Assembly: GCA_963922715.1 (NCBI GenBank)
Contig: CAWUJT010000030.1
Span: 1-20,905, forward strand
Direction: 5' to 3'
DNA from: CAWUJT01 sp963922715
GTDB lineage: Bacteria > Pseudomonadota > Alphaproteobacteria > Rhodobacterales > Rhodobacteraceae
DNA length: 20,905 nt
Shown: in pieces, positions 15,911 through 20,905 of the stretch
How positions within the stretch are numbered: the stretch's first letter is position 1
Layout: each line of letters starts with the position of its first letter
The notes under the pieces: generated by a model
Told to the model about the DNA's origin: nothing
Database searches by the model: none
The model's input: the letters and a program-made list of their open reading frames with translations, nothing else
Position numbers and translations under genes: made by a program

Positions 15911-16105
15911 AATGTTCTCCGTTTCGGGGTTCCCTACCAGAGGTTGACTCAGCTTTGTGACTGTGAATTTTCAGTTCCGTGAAGGTTTTGTGTTAAAATC
16001 AAACGCGAAACCATCCAAGGGTCTGATCGTCTTGCGGGTGTTGACGGGTCTGGATGCGCCCCATAGAAGAAAAAAGATTGTCGAACTTCCAGTTTTGAGG
16101 CGCCG
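15911..16105. other. Divergent intergenic region of the phosphoesterase gene and carA
   Basis: A 195 bp gap without a convincing gene. It must contain promoters for both directions. I see no clear Pho box, no tRNA and no long hairpin. The side towards carA has a candidate promoter listed separately. Confidence 0.6.
16041..16068 (+). promoter_or_regulatory. Candidate sigma70 promoter of carA
   Basis: TTGACG at 16041-16046 is five of six to the -35 consensus; ATAGAA at 16063-16068, 16 bases on, is a weak -10. The start codon follows 37 bp later. The -35 is good, the -10 is poor, so the call is tentative. Confidence 0.35.
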
Positions 16106-17257
16106 ATGTTGCACACCCCACCAACCGCTTGCCTGGCCCTTGCAGACGGCACCTACTTTTGGGGTCGCGGGTTTGGCGCAACCGGCACTGTGGTTGCAGA
16201 GCTTTGTTTCAACACCGCTATGACGGGCTATCAGGAGATTATGTCTGATCCCTCATATGCGGGCCAGGTTGTAACATTCACGTTCCCGCACATTGGCAAT
16301 GTCGGCACAACCCCCCAAGATAATGAGACGGCTCAGCCTGTTGCCGAAGGAATGATTGTCAAGTGGGACCCCACCGCGCCCTCGAATTGGCGCGCTGTTC
16401 ACACCTTAAATGACTGGCTTGTGGCAAACGGCCGGATTGGAATTGGCGGGATTGATACCCGTCACCTCACCCGCGTGATCCGCCACCAAGGGGCGCCACA
16501 CGCGGCCCTGTCGCATAACCCCGATGGCACTTTTGATGTTGCGGCGCTTGTCGCCCAAGCCCGCGCGTTTGAAGGGTTGGAAGGCAAAGATCTTGCCCGC
16601 GAAGTCACATGCGCACAAAGCTATCGTTGGGATGAGCAACGTTGGTCCTGGCCAAAGGGGTATGGCGCACGCTCCGAACCCGGCCCAAAGGTTGTTGCGA
16701 TCGATTACGGGGCAAAGAAAAACATTCTGCGCTGTCTGGCAAGTGTCGGGTGTGACGTGACTGTTTTGCCCGCGACAGCTACTGCAGACGAGATTTTAGA
16801 CCATGACCCTAAGGGCGTATTTCTTTCCAATGGCCCAGGGGATCCGGCGGCAACGGGGGACTATGCCGTGCCCACGATCCGTCAGATTATCGACACCACC
16901 CCATTGCCAATTTTTGGAATTTGCTTGGGTCACCAACTGCTGTCCATTGCCCTTGGTGCCAAAACCGTAAAGATGAACCATGGCCACCATGGTGCTAATC
17001 ACCCTGTGAAAAACCTCAAAACAGGCAAGGTGGAAATCACCACGATGAACCATGGCTTTACGGTCGATAGCCAGACTTTGCCGAAAGGGGTCCGCGAATC
17101 CCATATCTCGCTTTTTGATGGATCAAACTGCGGTATTGAGCTTGAAGATCGCGCGATATTTTCCGTACAGTACCATCCAGAGGCCAGCCCAGGACCACAG
17201 GATTCGATGTATCTGTTCGACCGTTTTCGCACCGCTATCGATAACGTTATAGCGTAA
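16106..17257 (+). CDS. carA: Carbamoyl-phosphate synthase small (glutaminase) subunit
   Basis: CarA hydrolyses glutamine and channels ammonia to the large subunit CarB to make carbamoyl phosphate for pyrimidine and arginine synthesis. The 383 residues have the N-terminal small-chain domain (FNTAMTGYQEIMSDPSYAGQ, FPHIGNVG) and a class I glutamine amidotransferase domain: FLSNGPGDP (239-247), nucleophile Cys273 in FGICLGHQ, HHGANHPVKNL, and the catalytic His357 and Glu359 in VQYHPEASPGP. The ATG at 16106 has GAGG 5 bases upstream. carB is not adjacent, which is common in Alphaproteobacteria. I see no attenuator in the leader. Confidence 0.97.
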   Translation: MLHTPPTACLALADGTYFWGRGFGATGTVVAELCFNTAMTGYQEIMSDPSYAGQVVTFTFPHIGNVGTTPQDNETAQPVAEGMIVKWDPTAPSNWRAVHTLNDWLVANGRIGIGGIDTRHLTRVIRHQGAPHAALSHNPDGTFDVAALVAQARAFEGLEGKDLAREVTCAQSYRWDEQRWSWPKGYGARSEPGPKVVAIDYGAKKNILRCLASVGCDVTVLPATATADEILDHDPKGVFLSNGPGDPAATGDYAVPTIRQIIDTTPLPIFGICLGHQLLSIALGAKTVKMNHGHHGANHPVKNLKTGKVEITTMNHGFTVDSQTLPKGVRESHISLFDGSNCGIELEDRAIFSVQYHPEASPGPQDSMYLFDRFRTAIDNVIA

Positions 17258-17335
17258 TATGTGCCCCCACTAACTGTTGTTTAACCCTAATCGCCTTTGG
17301 TGTCGCAAATTATGAGTTTGTGATGGGGCAGTGTT

Positions 17336-19261
17336 ATGGCAAGCGCGCAGCGCAAGGAGACAGTCCATAGGTTTGCTTCCGTCTCAGCAACCTCCGAAAT
17401 TTCCAATACGCCCGTACCAAAACCCCGACAAGCTGACCTTACTGCGGTGCCCAAACCGCGTTTGGGGACCCTGCTTGTCAAGATGCGGGCCATTTCCCCA
17501 CAGAGCCTAGCGCGCGGCTGGTTGGAAAATAAAACCACAAAACGTGAATTGGCAGATGTTTTAAGGGCAAATGGGAACGTCCCAGAATTGGCTCTTTTGC
17601 GTGCACAAGCGCAAGAATTGGGCTTTGGACTGGCTGATTTTTCTGCCCCGCCCCACGACGATGATTTTGTGAAACTCCTTCCCAAAGAGCTTGCGCTTGA
17701 AACACTGTCGGTGCCTTGGCAACGGACGGGCAATATCCTTGTGATCGCAACAGCCGCGCCTGAGCATCGCGAAAGGCTAAGCCGCGCGCTGGAAGATAAA
17801 GGCTTCTTTGCGACGTTCTGCCTCGCCCCACGTGCCGTCATTATGGATATTTTAACACAGGCGTATGGGGCCGAACTCCGCTGTGACGCTGAAGCCATGC
17901 CCCCCTTGCAAATGAGTTGCAGGACACAAGGCGGGCTACCATACGTCATGGTTGCACTGTTCAGCATGCTTGTGTTCGGGATGGTATTTGTCCCCAAAGC
18001 AACGATTATCGCGCTTACCCTTCTCGCTCTTGCCTCGCTTTTTGCGCAGACAGTGCTCAAAGTCGTTTTTTTGCTATATGCAGGTTATGCACTCGAAATA
18101 AAAAAGATGTCACGCAGGTCTCAACGCCCGCTGAAAGTTTCACTGCTTTTGCCCTTGTTCAAAGAGCGCAATATCGCCGATCTTCTGGTCAAGCGGATTG
18201 CAAAACTCGATTATCCACGCTCTCTACTTGAGGTTTGCCTTGTTGTGGAAGAACACGATTGGGAGACACGCAATGCACTGGCCAATGCGGCGTTGCCAGC
18301 ATGGTTTCGCACGATCCTTGTCCCCGACGGCCAACCGCGCACAAAGCCGCGTGCGATGAATTATGCGCTTAATTTCACCCAAGGGGACATTATCGGCATT
18401 TACGATGCAGAGGATGCGCCCCAGGCACATCATATCGAACGTGTTGCCGCGCATTTCCAACAAGCGGAGGACCGTGTGGCGTGCCTGCAAGGGTGCCTGG
18501 ATTTCTATAATCACGGGACGAACTGGGTCGCGCGATGTTTTACCATCGAATATGCGACTTGGTTTCGCACAATTCTTCCCGGCCTTTCCCAGGTTGGAAT
18601 GCCCGTCCCGTTGGGCGGGACAACCGTGTTTTTAAGAAAATCCGCTCTGGTTGAGATCGGGGGTTGGGATGCGCATAATGTGACGGAAGATGCCGATCTT
18701 GGCCTGCGTCTTGCCCGCGCGGGTTATCGCACCGAGTTGATCGATATCACCACATTTGAAGAAGCAAATTCTGCTGTTTGGCCCTGGATCAAACAACGCT
18801 CGCGTTGGCTGAAGGGCTATCTGATGACTTATGCCGTGCATTGCCGAAACCAGCGCCAGTTGTGGAAAGATCTTGGCCCTATCGGATGGCTTGGCGTGCA
18901 TCTTCATTTTGGCGGAAGCTTATTGAATGTCTCTCTGACACCGATTGTGTTATCCTTGCTGATTGGATACTTAGGCGTCTCACATCCCTTTCTTGAAAGA
19001 ATAGGACCCGTTGGCGCGTACGTAATAACATGGCTGCTTGTGCTTTCCGGTCTTGTGACGGTGTTGACGAATGTTTTGGGATGCGCCTATGCGGGACATA
19101 GAAAACTTATGAAATGGATTCCCCTCACATTCATCTATCAATGCTTGTCATTTTTTGCCATCGTCAAAGCGTTCTATGAAAGCGTCGTGCAGCCCTATTA
19201 TTGGGACAAAACCTCCCACGGGAAATTCAGCACCGCGGAGCACAAAGCGCCAGACAGCTAA
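17336..19261 (+). CDS. Membrane glycosyltransferase, family 2, with N-terminal MshEN-like domain
   Basis: Probable inner-membrane polysaccharide synthase of 641 residues. After a Pro/charged tail, residues 42-100 (RLGTLLVKMRAISPQSL; ELADVLRANGNVPELALLRAQ) resemble the tandem motifs of MshEN, the c-di-GMP-binding N-domain of type II secretion ATPases, though several Gly/Gln positions are changed. Two membrane helices lie at about 203-246. The GT2 catalytic domain follows: SLLLPLFKER (269-278), TKPRAMNYAL (336-345), DAED at 357-360, base TED (450-452) and QRSRWLKGY (487-495), the Q-x-x-R-W acceptor motif of processive synthases. About three more helices lie at 525-612. It resembles XagB-type proteins; the polymer is unknown. 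The ATG at 17336 has only a G-rich upstream (GGGG). Its stop overlaps the opposing GntR gene by 4 bp. Confidence 0.87.
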   Translation: MASAQRKETVHRFASVSATSEISNTPVPKPRQADLTAVPKPRLGTLLVKMRAISPQSLARGWLENKTTKRELADVLRANGNVPELALLRAQAQELGFGLADFSAPPHDDDFVKLLPKELALETLSVPWQRTGNILVIATAAPEHRERLSRALEDKGFFATFCLAPRAVIMDILTQAYGAELRCDAEAMPPLQMSCRTQGGLPYVMVALFSMLVFGMVFVPKATIIALTLLALASLFAQTVLKVVFLLYAGYALEIKKMSRRSQRPLKVSLLLPLFKERNIADLLVKRIAKLDYPRSLLEVCLVVEEHDWETRNALANAALPAWFRTILVPDGQPRTKPRAMNYALNFTQGDIIGIYDAEDAPQAHHIERVAAHFQQAEDRVACLQGCLDFYNHGTNWVARCFTIEYATWFRTILPGLSQVGMPVPLGGTTVFLRKSALVEIGGWDAHNVTEDADLGLRLARAGYRTELIDITTFEEANSAVWPWIKQRSRWLKGYLMTYAVHCRNQRQLWKDLGPIGWLGVHLHFGGSLLNVSLTPIVLSLLIGYLGVSHPFLERIGPVGAYVITWLLVLSGLVTVLTNVLGCAYAGHRKLMKWIPLTFIYQCLSFFAIVKAFYESVVQPYYWDKTSHGKFSTAEHKAPDS

Positions 19262-19923
19262 CCCAAATGCCCAGCGACCTCTTTTAGGCGCACCTCAAAC
19301 GCCACACTCAGATGCGCTCTGAGACGCTCTGCCGCCAAATCCCCATCACGCGCAGCAATCGCCGCCACGATTTCAGCATGTTCTGCTAAGGCGACAGGCC
19401 CCCGACCCTCTGCCGCGAGTGAGGTCGTCGCCATCAAAGCCATGGATCTATGCACAAGATCGAGTTGTTGCACAAGGTAGCGATTGTGCGAGGCAAGATG
19501 GATTTGCGTATGGAAGCGGCGGTTTGCACGGCTGAGGGCCGCGCTATCGCCCAGAAGCGCATGATCGGCCTCGACCATCTCTGCCAGCACCTTGATTTCT
19601 TCCTTCGCGGCGTGTTGTGCCGCCAGGCGGGCCGCAAGGGCCTCCAGCTCTGTTCGCACGACATAGAGTTCCGCCATTTGGTCATGGCTGAGGGACGCCA
19701 CAATCAAAGATCGCCCATCGCGTGCCAGCAAAGACTGCGTTTCCAACCGCTGCAACGCCTCCCGGATCGGTGTGCGGGAGACACCAAAGCGATCGGCCAG
19801 CTCGTTCTCAACCAGACGGTCGCCGGGTTTGTAAATGCCGACATCAATCGCCTCAAGGATCATCCCATAGGCATCGCTTTGCGAAGGGGCTGTGTAGTCT
19901 GCAAAAGTGTCTTTAGCTGTCAT
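19258..19923 (-). CDS. GntR-family regulator, FCD subfamily
   Basis: Transcription factor of 221 residues. The winged helix-turn-helix lies at about 32-66 (KPGDRLVENELADRFGVSR, TPIREALQRLE), the classic FadR/GntR pattern. The C-terminal FCD domain has the likely metal/ligand positions Asn134, His138 (SRANRRFHTQIH), His182 (EHAEIVAAI) and His204 (AHLSVAFE); Asn stands where Asp is usual. Members of this family mostly respond to organic or sugar acids. No catabolic operon lies next to it in this window, so the target is not evident; it is not obviously linked to the convergent glycosyltransferase. The ATG at 19923 has no strong ribosome binding site. Confidence 0.92.
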   Translation of the reverse strand: MTAKDTFADYTAPSQSDAYGMILEAIDVGIYKPGDRLVENELADRFGVSRTPIREALQRLETQSLLARDGRSLIVASLSHDQMAELYVVRTELEALAARLAAQHAAKEEIKVLAEMVEADHALLGDSAALSRANRRFHTQIHLASHNRYLVQQLDLVHRSMALMATTSLAAEGRGPVALAEHAEIVAAIAARDGDLAAERLRAHLSVAFEVRLKEVAGHLG

Positions 19924-20290
19924 TCTGGAAAACTACGCTGGCAGCAGGATGGGACGCAAGCCAACAGAGCAATATGCAGTGGGCCAGTTTGAATTTTCTT
20001 TTTTAGAGGAGCTGCGAAGCTAATCACCCTTATCACGAATAAAGTTCATTACGTTTTTTAATCTGTGATATCGCTGAATAGGTACTTAACAGCAAACACC
20101 ACGAGATCAATTACCTACCCCAAGTTCTGCACCAAAAGTATTGGCAACAACCAATCGTATTCTTTGAAGTCGAGGCCACCAAGTCCAACCCATATTAGCA
20201 AACCGCACTGGAAAAGCAGCATACCGCCTTACAGCCATCATGAGAAACCAAGACCACCGGGACTTTCGCATTAATTGACTAAGTTCATGC
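19924..20290. other. Gene-poor region between the GntR gene and the IS remnant
   Basis: About 367 bp with lower GC than the flanks and no convincing gene. The first 100 bp should carry the gntR promoter (minus direction). The rest has short open frames on both strands with no recognisable protein, no ribosome binding site and atypical composition. No tRNA or strong hairpin was seen. It may be degraded DNA next to the insertion element. Confidence 0.6.
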
Positions 20291-20314
20291 GAGTTTGTTG
20301 ATAGGCTTATCGGG

Positions 20315-20785
20315 TCATGGAATGGCGCAGAGTTGGCTGACGAACTGGATCTCACCCAGAACACCTGGTTGTTTGTGATGGATGTGGCCGCGTTTGATCG
20401 TCCGGATCGTTTCCAGTCCGCTCAGGGTTGCTTTGGCGGTTCGCAAGGACCGGCAGCTCTGACGATATTCGAAGCTTTGTTTCCTGGCGGTGTGATCGCT
20501 TTCAATCAGGTTGTTGCGCCACTTTCCGCCGACGCGGATGTAGGTTTCGTCCACATGCCAATCGACGCTGGCCCGGCGCAGATGTTTCTCTGTGCGCTTG
20601 GTCAGGTCAGGACCGAACTTCTGCACCCAGCGAAATACAGACGAGCGATCAACCGCGACGTCGCGTTCAGCCAGTAGATCGACAACGTCTTGATAGGAAA
20701 GCGGAAACCGCAAGTATCAACGCACCGCGCAGAGAATGATGTCACGCGGAGAACGAGGATGCTTGAAGGGTGATTTACGGGACAT
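20315..20785 (-). pseudogene. IS6-family transposase, nonsense mutation plus internal deletion
   Basis: From ATG 20785 the frame reads MSRKSPFKHPRSPRDIILCA then VR and a TGA (20717-20719) where relatives have Trp (VRWYLRFPLSYQDV). Beyond the stop the frame continues with the IS6 pattern DVVDLLAERDVAVDRSSVFRW and WHVDETYIRVGGKWR, holding the first catalytic Asp. At about 20516 it jumps straight to NNLIESDHTARK, SLRTAKATLSGLETIRTIK and HIHHKQPG, the C-terminal part with the catalytic Glu. Roughly 80 residues, including the second catalytic Asp, are missing in frame. The C-terminal half also has several unusual substitutions, consistent with decay. The product would be inactive. Confidence 0.88.
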
Positions 20786-20858
20786 GCTCAACCTCAAAAC
20801 ATAAACGGGGCCCAAAAGCCCGATTAATGCAAAAGTCCTGCTCAACTTCGTAGAAAAG

Positions 20859-20872
20859 TTTGCAACAAAGCC
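20859..20872 (-). repeat. IS6-type terminal inverted repeat
   Basis: Minus strand GGCTTTGTTGCAAA, differing from the IS26 end GGCACTGTTGCAAA at two positions. It lies 74 bp upstream of the ATG of the broken transposase, as in intact elements. The 33 bp beyond it to the window edge hold nothing I can identify. Confidence 0.8.
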
Positions 20873-20905
20873 GTTCCAGAAGATGCCTTCCCTTTTTCAC
20901 CATGC

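Larger units (their letters stand above)
20291..20872 (-). mobile_element. Degenerate IS6-family insertion sequence
   Basis: The right terminal repeat (20859-20872) reads GGCTTTGTTGCAAA on the minus strand, essentially the IS6/IS26 end. The left end is uncertain; a poor match GAGTTTGTTGATAG (20291-20304) keeps the TTTGTTG core and lies just after the transposase stop. That gives about 580 bp, against about 800 bp for complete relatives. The 8 bp flanks (GTTCATGC and GTTCCAGA) share only five positions, so no intact target duplication is proven. The transposase inside is broken, so the copy cannot move by itself. Confidence 0.7.

Noticed and set aside
15957..16223. Small open frame ahead of and overlapping carA
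   Set aside because: It overlaps the carA start in another frame, has no ribosome binding site and no domain; not convincing as a leader peptide.
20283..20290. Possible 8 bp target duplication of the IS (with 20873-20880)
   Set aside because: Only five of eight positions agree (GTTCATGC versus GTTCCAGA) and the left end is uncertain.
20107..20364. Minus-strand open frame of 85 codons at the left side of the IS
   Set aside because: It reads across the probable IS boundary and has no family resemblance I can defend; a faint likeness to DUF805 N-termini (RRYAAF) is too short to use.

Overview
The window looks like chromosome of an alphaproteobacterium of the Rhodobacterales (Roseobacter/Rhodobacter group). 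The grounds are moderate GC, tightly packed genes with many ATGA and TGATG overlaps, the style of the GshB, DapD, CcmE/F/H and PaaG-like proteins, and a two-gene lysis cassette of the type used by Rhodobacterales gene transfer agents (GTAs). This is inference from protein families; no database was searched.

Layout. The left edge (minus strand) holds the first 13 codons of EF-Tu (tuf), then an unrecognised lipoprotein gene and dapD (lysine/peptidoglycan precursor synthesis). Divergent from dapD runs gshB (glutathione synthase), followed closely by potB-potC-potA, a polyamine-type ABC importer with no binding-protein gene beside it. A PlsC-like acyltransferase, murI (glutamate racemase) and ccmE (haem chaperone) overlap by a few bases. 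Next comes an endolysin/holin pair (GH108 muramidase plus a GTA-type holin), after which the cytochrome c maturation genes resume with ccmF and ccmH. The lysis pair therefore sits inside a ccm cluster. A PaaG-like enoyl-CoA isomerase/hydratase follows.

The middle right holds a minus-strand pair, PPK2 polyphosphate kinase and a TetR regulator, 1 bp apart. Upstream of it, also on the minus strand, is a large secreted calcineurin-like phosphoesterase with a clear rho-independent terminator. Divergent from it is carA (pyrimidine/arginine synthesis). Then comes a membrane glycosyltransferase with an N-terminal domain resembling the c-di-GMP-binding MshEN fold; it converges with a GntR/FCD regulator whose stop codon overlaps its own.

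The right edge is a gene-poor stretch of about 370 bp and then a decayed IS6-family element. Its transposase has lost a central block of roughly 80 residues and carries a nonsense codon. No tRNA, rRNA or CRISPR array was seen.

Most of the window is ordinary housekeeping and transport. The points that stand out are the GTA-type lysis cassette within the ccm cluster with operator-like palindromes on both sides, a 10-C tract in ccmE, the possible c-di-GMP-linked glycosyltransferase, and the internally deleted IS.
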